Assembly (NCBI GenBank): GCA_019637095.1
Contig: JAHBWG010000001.1
Span: 62,001-126,000, forward strand
Source of the DNA: Sandaracinaceae bacterium
GTDB lineage: Bacteria > Myxococcota_A > Polyangia > Polyangiales > Sandaracinaceae
Reading direction: 5' to 3'
Length of the DNA: 64,000 nt
Both the position numbers and the translations under genes were made by a program. The notes beneath the pieces are model-generated. The model ran no database searches, had not been told where the DNA came from, and saw only the letters and a program-made list of their open reading frames with translations. Of the stretch, positions 1 through 8,662 are shown piece by piece (positions within the stretch are counted from its first letter, which is position 1; each line of letters opens with the position of its first letter).

Positions 1-1131
1 CCGAACTCGCGCACCGTCTACAACATCGGCCTGTGCTTCCTGCGCATGCGCCGGCCCGCCGACGCCTTCTTCTTCTTGAGCGAGTACCTCGCGCTCGACG
101 ACGACGGCGATGGCGCCGAGGCGCGACGGGGCTTCGCCGAGTCCTCGCTGCGCACCCTCGCGCCGAGCGTCGCCCGCGTCGCGGTGCGCGTGGAGCCGCC
201 GCGCGAGGGCGCGGTGATCTACGTCGACCAGCGCGAGTACGGCAGCTACGGCACCGCGCCGCGCGTGCTCGCGCTCGCGCCGGGCCCGCACCGCGTGTGG
301 GTGGAGCTCGAGGGGCACCGGCGCGCGACGGCCGAGGTCGTCGCGGTCCTCGGCGAGGAGGTCGCGCTCGTGCTCGCGCCCGAGCTCATCGTCGGCACGA
401 TCGCGCTCGAGGGGCCGCCGGGCGCCGCGGTGCGCGCGTTCGACGCGCGGGGCGTGGAGGTCGGCGCGGGGCGCCTGCCGCTCGACCTCGCGACCCCGCC
501 CGGCCGCGTCGAGGTCGAGGTCGTCGCGGACGGCTACCGCCCGTGGCGCGGCTTCGTCGTCGTCACCGCGGACGAGCGCACGACGCTCGTGGTCGATCCC
601 GAGCGCGCGCCCGGGCCGACCGGCGACGTCACGGTCACCGCCAACGTGGCCGAGGCGGTGATCGAGCTCGACGGCGAGCCGGTCGGGCTCGCGCCGCTCG
701 TCCTGACGGACCTGCGCGTCGCGTCGCGCCGCGTGCGCGTGAGCGCGCCGGGCGCGCAGCCGTGGGCGGGCGAGCTCGAGATCGAGGCCGACACGCGCGG
801 GTGGCTCACGGTGCAGCTCGCGCCGCTGCCCACCGGGCCCTCGCCGCTCACCTGGGTGATCGGCGGGCTCGGGCTCGCGGCGCTCATCACGGGAGGCGTG
901 ACCGCGGGCCTCGCGCTCGAGCGCGCGGACCAGTTCCGCGCGCGATGGAGCGCGCCGGGCGGAGGCGCGGTCGCGGGCCTTCGCGACGAAGCGAGCGCGC
1001 TCGCGCTCGCGTCGGACGTCGCCTTCGGGATCGGCCTCGTCGCGCTCGGGGCCGCCATCGCGATCTACTTCGCCACCGACGACGCGAACATCGCCGCGTC
1101 GAGCGCGACGTTCACCCGGAGGCCGCGGTGA
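1..1131 (+). CDS. PEGA-domain membrane protein, 5' end missing
   Basis: The reading frame is open from the first base, so the true start lies outside the window; the first in-frame ATG is at 46. The first visible residues (YNIGLCFLRM then FLSEYLAL) look like the last helix pair of a TPR repeat. Two or three PEGA-like beta modules follow (GAVIYVDQREYGSYGTAP, then VIELDGEPVGLAPL), a fold known from surface and kinase-linked proteins of myxobacteria. Two hydrophobic segments near the C-terminus (around SPLTWVIGGLGLAALITGG and GIGLVALGAAIAIYFA) should anchor it in the membrane. The stop overlaps the next start by four bases (GTGA), so it is the head of a three-gene unit. The exact role is unknown; a cell-envelope scaffold is a guess. 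Confidence 0.8.
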   Translation, partial: PNSRTVYNIGLCFLRMRRPADAFFFLSEYLALDDDGDGAEARRGFAESSLRTLAPSVARVAVRVEPPREGAVIYVDQREYGSYGTAPRVLALAPGPHRVWVELEGHRRATAEVVAVLGEEVALVLAPELIVGTIALEGPPGAAVRAFDARGVEVGAGRLPLDLATPPGRVEVEVVADGYRPWRGFVVVTADERTTLVVDPERAPGPTGDVTVTANVAEAVIELDGEPVGLAPLVLTDLRVASRRVRVSAPGAQPWAGELEIEADTRGWLTVQLAPLPTGPSPLTWVIGGLGLAALITGGVTAGLALERADQFRARWSAPGGGAVAGLRDEASALALASDVAFGIGLVALGAAIAIYFATDDANIAASSATFTRRPR

Positions 1132-2732
1132 GGCGCGCCGCCGCGCTCGCGCTCGTGGCGAGCGGCTGTACGCTGGTCGTGGACCTCCCGAGCGCGGCCC
1201 CCGAAGAGAGCCCGCGCGCCTGCATGAACGGCATCGATGACGACCTCGACGGAGAGGTCGACTGCGCCGACCCGTCCTGCCGGGCGTTCTGCTGGAGCGA
1301 GTCGCGGCTCACCCCACCGAGCGTCGAGGACTGCTTCGTCGACGCCGCGCACGGGCTCGCGTTTCGGGTCGTGACGACCGCCGGCACGAACACGCGCTGT
1401 GAGCCCGACCCCGACGAGACGCCGCCGTGCGAGGGCGGCGCGCACCGTCCGCCCGGCGCCGCCTCGTGCCGCACGCCGGGGACGGACTGCCCCGAGGGAG
1501 ACTGGCCCGCGCCGATCGACGACGGCCGCGCCACGCTCCACGTGCGCGCCGGCGCGAGCGGCGGCGACGGCAGCGCGGGCGCACCGTTCGGCACCCTCGC
1601 CGAGGCGCTCGCGGCGGCGCCCGACGGCGCGCGTGTCGTGCTCGCGCGCGGCGCGCACGACGCCCCGCCGCCGATCGAGCGCGCGCTCGAGCTGCGCGGC
1701 GCCTGCGCGAACGAGACGACGATCCTCGGCGCGGTGGCGGTGCGCGCCCCGGGCGTCGCGCTCGCCGATCTCTCGCTCGTCGGGCCCGAGGACGAGCCCG
1801 CGCTCGACGCCGGCGCGGACACCGCGCTCGCGGGCGTCGCGGTCGAGGGCGCGGTGCTCGTGCGCGGCGCGCTGCTCGAGGCCGAGGATACGAAGTTCAC
1901 GCACGCCGGCGGCCTCGCCATCACGGCGCGCGAGGGCGCGCGCGTGCGCGTCGTCGCCTCGACGATCACCGCCGCCAGCGGCGTCGACGCCGAGGCCAGC
2001 GCGCTGACGCTGAGCGGGGTGCGCGTCGCGGGGAGCACCGGGCGCGGGCTGCGGCTGGGGCCGGGCGCGCGCACGGACGGCGCGGCGGGCGTGGTCGTCG
2101 ATCCCGTGCGCGGGACGGCGGTCGAGCTCGCGTGCGACGCGGGCGAGGTGCGCTGCGCGGACTTCGACGCCCTCGTCGTGCGCTTCCCGCGGGGCCTGCC
2201 CACGAGCGGTCGCGGCGTGCTCGTGCGGAGCGGGCGGGTCCGCCTGCGGCGCGCGTACGTCGCGCGCAGCTTCGAGCCCGCGCTCGACGTCGAGGGCGGG
2301 GCCGTCGACCTCGAGGACGGCACGATCGAGAGCAGCGAGGGAGGCGCGGCCCGCGTGGGCTCCGGCGGCCGCCTCGTCCTCTTGCGCACCTACCTCCACC
2401 ACAACCGCCAGTTCGCGCTGCGCGCCGAGGCGGGCAGCGAGATCAACGGCATCAACGTGGGCATGGTCGGCGGCCCATTGAACGGCGGCGACGTCTGTGT
2501 CGAGGCGGCGCCTGGCAGCCAACTCTGGCTGACGCGGTTCCTCACGGAGCAGTGCCGGCTCTGCGGAGTGCGCGTCGAGCGCGACGTCGACCTCTCGCTC
2601 CGCGACGGGGTGATCGCCGGCAACATGATCGGCCTCTGCGCCGTCGAGGGCGCGTCGTACCCGGTGAGCGACTTGACCAGCTCGGTCGCGTATCGCGACA
2701 ATGGAGCGAACTTGGCCCCGATCCGCCGATGA
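1128..2732 (+). CDS. Lipoprotein with right-handed beta-helix (DUF1565-like) domain
   Basis: The GTG start at 1128 overlaps the upstream stop and gives a clean lipoprotein signal ending in LVASGC. The long open frame upstream of 1128 is only a shadow of the previous gene. After the signal comes a Ca-binding-like, Cys-containing motif common in myxobacterial lipoproteins (NGIDDDLDGEVDCADPSC). About 330 residues follow that begin GASGGDGSAGAPFGTLAEAL, the hallmark opening of DUF1565/pectin-lyase-fold surface proteins, and continue as short beta-coil turns (GVRVAGSTGRGLRLG, GTIESSEGG). It probably displays a beta-helix outside the cell. Ligand and enzyme activity are unknown and I see no catalytic lyase signature. 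It overlaps the next gene by ATGA. Confidence 0.8.
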   Translation: MRRAAALALVASGCTLVVDLPSAAPEESPRACMNGIDDDLDGEVDCADPSCRAFCWSESRLTPPSVEDCFVDAAHGLAFRVVTTAGTNTRCEPDPDETPPCEGGAHRPPGAASCRTPGTDCPEGDWPAPIDDGRATLHVRAGASGGDGSAGAPFGTLAEALAAAPDGARVVLARGAHDAPPPIERALELRGACANETTILGAVAVRAPGVALADLSLVGPEDEPALDAGADTALAGVAVEGAVLVRGALLEAEDTKFTHAGGLAITAREGARVRVVASTITAASGVDAEASALTLSGVRVAGSTGRGLRLGPGARTDGAAGVVVDPVRGTAVELACDAGEVRCADFDALVVRFPRGLPTSGRGVLVRSGRVRLRRAYVARSFEPALDVEGGAVDLEDGTIESSEGGAARVGSGGRLVLLRTYLHHNRQFALRAEAGSEINGINVGMVGGPLNGGDVCVEAAPGSQLWLTRFLTEQCRLCGVRVERDVDLSLRDGVIAGNMIGLCAVEGASYPVSDLTSSVAYRDNGANLAPIRR

Positions 2733-3478
2733 GCACGCCACGTGACCTCGCCGCCCTGGCCGCGCTCGCGCTCGGCGCGTGCGCGGAGCCCGCGCCCGAC
2801 CCCTACTGCGGCGGCTTCGACGAGCCGCTCGCGTACGAGCTGAGCCTCGCGAAGCTCACCCTCGACGTCGACGACTACGTCCCGGTCGAGGGCGAGCTCT
2901 GCCTCGAGCTGCCGCGCCGCTGCGACTGCGTCCCGACCGACCCCAACGGGTTCCTCCGCGTCGAGGCGCCGGCCCGCTCGGACCTGCTCGCGGAGGTGCA
3001 CGCTCCCGGCTACCTGACCACGGTGCTGGTGCACACCTCGACCGACGTCCCGCACGCCTCGACCCTGCGCGTCCTCGACCGCGCGACGGTGATGATCCTC
3101 GGCGGCGCGATCGGCGAGCGCACCGATCGCACCCGCGGGCAGATGGCGATCCGCGCCGCGCCCGCGGAGGGCGGCGACGTGACGGGCACGGTGTTCTCGC
3201 TGCGCAACCTCGACACGGGCGCCGAGGAGCGCGTCATCTATACGGCGGGGGGCGTCCCGAGCGTCGACGCGACGGCCACCGACGCGACCGGCGTCGCGAT
3301 CGGCGTGAATCTCCCGGTCGGGCGCTACGAGATCGCCTCGCCGGTGTTCGCGACCTGCAGCATCCACGAGGCGGGCTGGCCGCGCTACGACGCCGAAGGC
3401 CGCGTGCGCGCGCTCGAGCTCGTGGTGCGCGCGGACTCGGTGACGCTGCTCGACACGCTGCGCTGCTTCGGGCCCTGA
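2729..3478 (+). CDS. Lipoprotein of unknown function
   Basis: ATG at 2729 sits in an ATGA overlap with the preceding gene. The 249-residue product has a lipoprotein signal ending in LALGAC, followed by a Cys pair region (LCLELPRRCDCVPTDPNG). The rest reads as beta-rich domains, with carboxypeptidase-regulatory-like phrases such as FLRVEAPARSDLLAEVHAPGY. I do not recognise a named family. The co-translational overlap with the PEGA and beta-helix genes suggests that the three products act together at the outer surface. It ends 4 bases from the stop of a convergent gene. Confidence 0.72.
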   Translation: MSTPRDLAALAALALGACAEPAPDPYCGGFDEPLAYELSLAKLTLDVDDYVPVEGELCLELPRRCDCVPTDPNGFLRVEAPARSDLLAEVHAPGYLTTVLVHTSTDVPHASTLRVLDRATVMILGGAIGERTDRTRGQMAIRAAPAEGGDVTGTVFSLRNLDTGAEERVIYTAGGVPSVDATATDATGVAIGVNLPVGRYEIASPVFATCSIHEAGWPRYDAEGRVRALELVVRADSVTLLDTLRCFGP

Positions 3479-3482
3479 GGGC

Positions 3483-3998
3483 TCACTGCCACGTGAGGTG
3501 GAGCACCGGATCGACGACGACGACGGTCGCGTCCGAGTCGCCGTACTGGATCGTGACCGCCGCGCCCTCGCGCACCCTCGCGCGGTCCGCGAGGATGAAG
3601 CGCAAGATGCCCGGCCGCGGGGTCTCGGGCCGCTCGAGGACGAGGTCGCCGACGTGCAGGATGAGCGGCGCGCCCTCGGCGCGGCGCGGGACGAGGCGCG
3701 CGTCGACCTCGAACGCGACCGCGCGCTCGGCGCGCACGACGTGTCCCTCGCCGTCCTCCGCCTCGCTGACGCCGTCGAGCGGGCGCAGCACCAACGGCGG
3801 GATGCGCAGCGGCGCGCCCTCGAGCGCGGCGTTGGTCACGGTCGGGTCGACGGACGCGTGCGAGGTGGGGTGCGGCTCGTCGTCGTGCTCGTGGGCGTCG
3901 TCCTCGTCGCCGGCGCTCGTGTCGCGCGCCGCGCTCGAGGTGCCGCCCCCGCAGCCGAGCGCGAAGGCGAGGAGGAGGTTGAGGATCCAGCGCGCCAT
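3483..3998 (-). CDS. Small lipoprotein, Asp/His-rich linker
   Basis: The ATG at 3998 gives MARWILNLLLAFALGCGGG, a canonical lipoprotein signal; the longer frame above it begins in unlikely upstream sequence. The mature 150 residues start with an acidic, His-rich linker (DEDDAHEHDDEPHP) that could bind metal. A compact beta-rich domain follows, ending in ILRFILADRARVREGAAVTIQYGD. The family is not recognised. It is convergent with the previous lipoprotein operon and alone on its strand. Confidence 0.65.
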   Translation of the reverse strand: MARWILNLLLAFALGCGGGTSSAARDTSAGDEDDAHEHDDEPHPTSHASVDPTVTNAALEGAPLRIPPLVLRPLDGVSEAEDGEGHVVRAERAVAFEVDARLVPRRAEGAPLILHVGDLVLERPETPRPGILRFILADRARVREGAAVTIQYGDSDATVVVVDPVLHLTWQ

Positions 3999-4056
3999 AC
4001 CTCCATGGTAGGCCCATCGTGGCGCGCGTCGAGCCCCGAGCCGTTGACCACCCGCG

Positions 4057-4755
4057 CTAGCGCTCTTCGCCGCCTTCGCCGTCACCGTCGTCCGGGTCCG
4101 CGCCGAGCTGCGCGCGCAGCATCCGCTCGAGCTCCGGATCGGCCGCGAGCATCGACTGGGCCTGCGCCATCATCGCGCCGAGGTCCATGCCGCCGGGCGC
4201 CGACGCGTTGGAGAACGCGGCCGTCGGATCCCCCCCCGCGCGCATCCGCGCGGCGAGGTCGTCGAGCGCGCCGCTCGACGCGAGCCGCTGCGCCATCTGC
4301 ATCGCCTGCTCGAGCATCGCCGCGCCCGCCTCCGTCTCGAGGTGCGCCGCGAGCCCCGCGAGCCCGGCCGGCGCGCCGGCGCCGAGCAGCGCCGACAGAT
4401 CCGGCATCGTGGCCGCAGCGCGCGGGAGCGGGAGCCACTCCGCGGCGTCGCCGAGCTCCGCGAGCGCCGCGTCCCACCGCGTCGCGGCGAGCGCGTACGA
4501 CTCCGGGAACGCGGGCACGCCGCGCGGCTCGAGGTGCGCGAGGAGCAGGTCGCCGAGCTTCGCGACGAGCCGCATCCCGAGGAGGTCGGGCTCTTCCGTC
4601 AGCGGCGCGTCGAGGTAGACGAGCGTCGCGTCCTCGAGCGCGCGCACGCGCACCGGCGCGCCGTCCTCGCCGCGATGGAGGCCCTCGCCGGCGAGCGCCG
4701 GCAGCGCGGCCGTGACCACCGCGGGGTCGATCTTGACGATGGCGATCGCGTTCAT
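4057..4755 (-). CDS. Hypothetical cytoplasmic protein
   Basis: The start is set at MNAIAIVKID (4755); an ATG two codons earlier (4761) is an alternative. The 232-residue product has no signal peptide. It begins with a beta-strand-rich part (TLVYLDAPLTEEPDLLG) and continues as Ala/Met-rich helices (AAMLEQAMQMAQRL; GGMDLGAMMAQAQSMLA), ending in an acidic tail (DPDDGDGEGGEE). No family is recognised. It is divergent from the large lipase-like gene, with 62 bases between the start codons. Confidence 0.6.
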   Translation of the reverse strand: MNAIAIVKIDPAVVTAALPALAGEGLHRGEDGAPVRVRALEDATLVYLDAPLTEEPDLLGMRLVAKLGDLLLAHLEPRGVPAFPESYALAATRWDAALAELGDAAEWLPLPRAAATMPDLSALLGAGAPAGLAGLAAHLETEAGAAMLEQAMQMAQRLASSGALDDLAARMRAGGDPTAAFSNASAPGGMDLGAMMAQAQSMLAADPELERMLRAQLGADPDDGDGEGGEER

Positions 4756-4817
4756 GCGCATGCCCCACGGCGTAGCACGAGCCGGCGGGCTCGGGATCGA
4801 ATAGAGTCGGAGGCCGG

Positions 4818-7800
4818 ATGCGCGCCGTACCGTTCGCGTGGGTCGCCCTCTTGGTCGCCGGCTGCGAGGGCGGCGGGTTGGCCGCCGGCTTCGCCGAAAC
4901 GCCGCTCGGCGACGGACCGCGGATCGTCTGGGACCTCGACGCGGAGCCGCTCCCCGAGATCCCCCTGCCCAACGACGTCGCGACGTGGCCCGATCCCACC
5001 TCGCCGACCGGCCGGCGGATCAACGCGAGCCTGATCGCGCCGACCGAGATGGAGGCGCGGCTGCGCGCGGAGTTCGATCGCCTCGACGGCTGGGGGACGT
5101 TCGCGCCGATCACCATCCCGTTCGACGCACCGCTCGACGTGGAGGAGCTCATGGCCCGACAGGGTCGCGGGCGCTTCTCGGCGAGCGCGTGGGCCGAGCA
5201 CGCCGTCTACGTGATCGACCTCGACACGGGCGTGCCCGTCCCGCTCGACGTCGACAGCGGCCTGCTCCCGCGCGTGACCGCCGACCCGAACGCGTACTAC
5301 GAGGCCGACCCGCGGCGCGGCGAGTCGAACCTCCTGTTCGAGACGGTCGACGAGGACCAGAACGGCAACGGCGTGCTCGACCCCGGAGAGGACACCGACT
5401 TCGACGGCGTCCTCGATCGACCGAACACGTTCGACGGAACGCTGCGCGGAGAGCCCTTCGAGACGATCGATCGGATGGCGTGGTTCTACGAGCGCGAGTC
5501 CTCGACGCTCGTGCTGCGCCCGCTCGTCCCGCTCGAGGAGGCGACGGAGTACGCGGTCGTCGTGACGCGCCGGCTGACCGGCGAGGGCGGCGCGCCGGTG
5601 CGCTCGCCGTTCGACTGGGTGCACCACCTCGGGCAGCGCGAGTCGCTCGCGAACCTCCCGGACGTGCTCGCGGCGCGCCCCGACCTCTACGGCTCGCTCG
5701 CGGCGGACGGCTGGCGCGGCGTCGCGTTCGCGTGGTCGTTCACCACGCAGTCGGTGCGCCGCGATCTGATCGCGCTGCGCGAGGGGCTCTACGGCCGCGG
5801 CCCGTTCGCGCGCCTCGCCGAGGAGTTCCCGCCGCACCTCGTCGTCGCGCCCCTGCGCGGCGGGACGCGCACGGAGCGGTGCGAGCCGGGGCCGCGCGTC
5901 CGCACGGTGACTCCGGCGCAGCTGCGCGCCGCGCTCGACGGCCTGCCCGTCGACGACCTCGGCATCCCGAGCGCGCAGCTCGACGCGGTGCTCGAGGCGC
6001 TCGAGGTGAGCGTCTCGCACATGGCCTTCGGCTTCTTCGAGTCGCCCTACCTGCTCGGGGACCCGGACGCGGAGGACGTGAACGACACGTGGGACCTCGA
6101 CGCGGCCACGGGAGAGGCGCGCATCGCGCGCGACGTGGTGCCGATGTTCGTCATCGTGCCCAAGGAGACGGCGACGCACCGGCAGCCGTTCCCGACCACG
6201 CTCTACGCGCACGGCTACGGCAGCCTGAACCTCGAGGCGATCGCGTTCGCCGCGCAGGTCGCCAACCACGGGGTCGCCACCGTGTCGATCGACGCGCAGG
6301 GACACGGGCTGCCGCTCGGCGACGACCTGCGCCCGCTCTTGACCGCGGTGCTCGGCCGCAACTGCCTCGCGCCGCTCGGCCGCGCGCTCGCGTTCGATCG
6401 CGCGCGCGATCTCAACGGCGATGGCAGCGCGGACAGCGCGGGGCTCTTCTTCAGCGCGTACATGTTCCACACGCGCGACGCGCTGCGGCAGAGCGTCGTC
6501 GACTGGATGCAGGCGACGCGCATCCTGCGGACGTGGCACGGCCAGCCCGGCGTCGCGGATCCGACGTGGGCGGCGGGCGAGGTGCAGCCGCGCGACGGAG
6601 GGCCGCCGCTCGCGTTCGACGGAGACATCGACGGCGACGGCGACGTGGACCCGGCCGGCGACTTCGACGGAGACGGGCGCCCCGACCTCGGCGGCTGGAG
6701 CGTCGGCTACGGCCAGTGGGGCTCCTCGCTCGGCGGGATCATCTCGATGCTCAACGCCGGCGTGGAGCCCGCGATCGATCGCGCGGCGCCGGTCAGCGGC
6801 GGCGGAGGCCTCTTCGACATCGGGATGCGCACGAGCCTCGGCACCGCGCGCCACCCGATCTGGCTGCGCGTGCTGGGCCCGATCATCGCGAGCCGCCCCT
6901 CGAGCGGGCGCGACGGGAGCACGGCCTGCGAGGACGGCGAGCGCTCGATCTTCTTCCGCCTGCCGAACCTGAACGATCAGGCGACGACGGAAGCGGCGTG
7001 CGTCGCCGCGGCGGACCTCGTCGAGGGCGACGCGGTGGTGCTCACCAACCTGCGCAACGGCGAGGTGCGCTGCGCCGGCGTCGGCCCCGACGGCGTCTTC
7101 CGGCTCACGATCCCGGCCGACCGCGGCGATCCGCTCCGCCTCGCGATCCTCGCGGGCGCGCGCGACCGGATGGAGTACGGCGAGTGCCACTTCGAGGGCC
7201 CCGGCGAGCCCGTGGTGCGCGACGTCGTCGACACCTGGCGCTCGAGCTACGGCCTCACGCGCGCGCCCGGCACGTGCGGCTCGTGCGGGAGCTACCTCGG
7301 CACGCTCTTCGAGCCGGGCTCGCCGCTCGTCGCGCCCGCCGAGGGGCTCGGCCTGCGCCGCCAGTCCCAGGACCTGCGGCGCCTCGCGGGGCTCGCGCAG
7401 ATCGCGCTCGAGCCGGGCGATCCGATCAACTATGCGAGGCACGTCTTCTTGCGCCCCGCGAGCGCCGAGGACGTGCCCGCGCGCACGCGCTCGATCTGGG
7501 TGATGAACACCGCCGGCGACACGACCGTGCCGCCCGCGACCGGCAACGCGTACGCGCGCGCGGCGGGCATCCTCGCGTTCATGCCGCCGGACGCGCCGGA
7601 CGACTTCGCGGACTGGCGCGCGCCCGCGCGCTTCCAGGAGCGGTACGGCGTCACGAGCCCGGACGACGTGCTGGCCGCCTACCACGTGCACGAGGGCCTC
7701 GCGGACCTGCGACGACACCCGGTCGAGGGCGCGCCGCGCTTCCTGTTCGACGTCGACGACATGAGCGAGGGGCGGCAGTTCTTCGCGCCGAGCGGCAACC

Positions 7801-8135
7801 GCCAGCGCCCCGAGGCCGAGGGGGGGCTGCGCCCGAACCGCCTCGACCCGCCGCTGCGCTGGGGCCGCGAGAGCCGCCCCGCCGCGCTGGCGCCCGGCCG
7901 CGATCCGTGGCGCACGGACTCGACCTTCCGCGGCGTCTCGCTGCTCATCAACGCGATGACGATCCCGGTCGGTCAACACGTCTTGCTCCCCGTCGACCCG
8001 GACAAGGTGTTCGACGAGGGCGAGTACCTCTTGAACGCGATCGGCTGGTACCTCGCCTCGGGCGGCACCGAGCTGCCCTGGATCGTGCTCCCCGATCCGT
8101 TCTGCCTCGAGCGCTCGGCCTGCCGCCGCGAGTAG
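4818..8135 (+). CDS. Large lipoprotein alpha/beta-hydrolase (lipase-like)
   Basis: Preceded by a GGAGG ribosome site, this 1,105-residue protein begins with a lipoprotein signal ending in LLVAGC. The first ~400 residues resemble the N-terminal domain of bacterial virulence-factor-type lipases, with Ca-binding-like DxNGNGVxDxGEDTDFDG repeats near residue 180. The hydrolase core follows: an oxyanion-type LYAHGYGS near residue 462, a second HG-type stretch (SIDAQGHG), and a nucleophile motif G-S-S-L-G in GQWGSSLGG near residue 635. Candidate Asp is in NTAGDTTVP near residue 900. A DGDxDGDGxxD insertion sits just before the nucleophile. It is probably an outer-membrane-anchored esterase or lipase; the substrate is unknown. 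Confidence 0.8.
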   Translation: MRAVPFAWVALLVAGCEGGGLAAGFAETPLGDGPRIVWDLDAEPLPEIPLPNDVATWPDPTSPTGRRINASLIAPTEMEARLRAEFDRLDGWGTFAPITIPFDAPLDVEELMARQGRGRFSASAWAEHAVYVIDLDTGVPVPLDVDSGLLPRVTADPNAYYEADPRRGESNLLFETVDEDQNGNGVLDPGEDTDFDGVLDRPNTFDGTLRGEPFETIDRMAWFYERESSTLVLRPLVPLEEATEYAVVVTRRLTGEGGAPVRSPFDWVHHLGQRESLANLPDVLAARPDLYGSLAADGWRGVAFAWSFTTQSVRRDLIALREGLYGRGPFARLAEEFPPHLVVAPLRGGTRTERCEPGPRVRTVTPAQLRAALDGLPVDDLGIPSAQLDAVLEALEVSVSHMAFGFFESPYLLGDPDAEDVNDTWDLDAATGEARIARDVVPMFVIVPKETATHRQPFPTTLYAHGYGSLNLEAIAFAAQVANHGVATVSIDAQGHGLPLGDDLRPLLTAVLGRNCLAPLGRALAFDRARDLNGDGSADSAGLFFSAYMFHTRDALRQSVVDWMQATRILRTWHGQPGVADPTWAAGEVQPRDGGPPLAFDGDIDGDGDVDPAGDFDGDGRPDLGGWSVGYGQWGSSLGGIISMLNAGVEPAIDRAAPVSGGGGLFDIGMRTSLGTARHPIWLRVLGPIIASRPSSGRDGSTACEDGERSIFFRLPNLNDQATTEAACVAAADLVEGDAVVLTNLRNGEVRCAGVGPDGVFRLTIPADRGDPLRLAILAGARDRMEYGECHFEGPGEPVVRDVVDTWRSSYGLTRAPGTCGSCGSYLGTLFEPGSPLVAPAEGLGLRRQSQDLRRLAGLAQIALEPGDPINYARHVFLRPASAEDVPARTRSIWVMNTAGDTTVPPATGNAYARAAGILAFMPPDAPDDFADWRAPARFQERYGVTSPDDVLAAYHVHEGLADLRRHPVEGAPRFLFDVDDMSEGRQFFAPSGNRQRPEAEGGLRPNRLDPPLRWGRESRPAALAPGRDPWRTDSTFRGVSLLINAMTIPVGQHVLLPVDPDKVFDEGEYLLNAIGWYLASGGTELPWIVLPDPFCLERSACRRE

Positions 8136-8141
8136 CGGCGT

Positions 8142-8585
8142 TCAGGCGAGGAGCGCGGCGACGAGGCGGCTCGCGTCCTTGCCGTCGATCTGGCCGCGGT
8201 AGCGCGCCATGACCTCCTTCATCAGCGCGCCCATCTGCTTCTTGTCGGTCACGCCGAGCTCGGCGGCGAGCGCCGCGATCACGGCGCGGGCCTCGTCCTC
8301 GCTCAGCGCGCGCGGCAGGTAGCGCTCGAGCACCACGAGCTCCTCGCGCTCGGCGTCCGCGAGGTCGACGCGGCCTCCGTCCGTGTACGCCTCGATGCTG
8401 TCCTTGCGCGCCTTCACCGCTTGGGCGAGCACGACGAGCGCGTCCTCGTCCGTGAGCGGCCGGCCGAGATCGATCTCCCGCTTGCCGAGCTCGCTCTTGA
8501 GCATCCTCAGCGTGCGCTTGCCGACCTCGTCGCGGGCCTTCATCGCGGCCTTGAGATCCTCGGCGATCCTCTCGTTCAGCGACAT
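8142..8585 (-). CDS. yqeY: GatB/YqeY-domain protein
   Basis: The 147-residue product, started at MSLNERIAEDLKAAMK, is a full-length YqeY protein. Family signatures are the N-terminal helices with RTLRMLKSELGKREID, the central ERYLPRALSEDE, and a C-terminal MGALMKEVMARYRGQIDGK. The family matches the tRNA-interacting tail of the GatB amidotransferase subunit, but YqeY proteins stand alone and their exact role is not settled. It is convergent with the lipase-like gene (6-base gap) and not in an obvious operon. Upstream Met codons exist but precede the conserved start. Confidence 0.9.
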   Translation of the reverse strand: MSLNERIAEDLKAAMKARDEVGKRTLRMLKSELGKREIDLGRPLTDEDALVVLAQAVKARKDSIEAYTDGGRVDLADAEREELVVLERYLPRALSEDEARAVIAALAAELGVTDKKQMGALMKEVMARYRGQIDGKDASRLVAALLA

Positions 8586-8662
8586 GGAGCGGAGCATGGC
8601 ACGGCGCACGGCGCGGATCTCCCCTCCGCCTCGAAGTTGGCGTACCGTGAGCGCGAAGATCG

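Noticed and set aside
33-1127. Upstream part of the frame that contains the beta-helix lipoprotein
   Set aside because: Arg-rich shadow of the PEGA gene. The GTG at 1128 starts a clear lipoprotein signal and fits the 4-base overlap style of the locus.
4752-7979. 1,075-residue open frame on the minus strand
   Set aside because: It is antisense to the lipase-like gene. Its composition (Arg/Ala/Glu/His in low-complexity runs) is the usual shadow of a GC-rich gene, and it has no motif or ribosome site.
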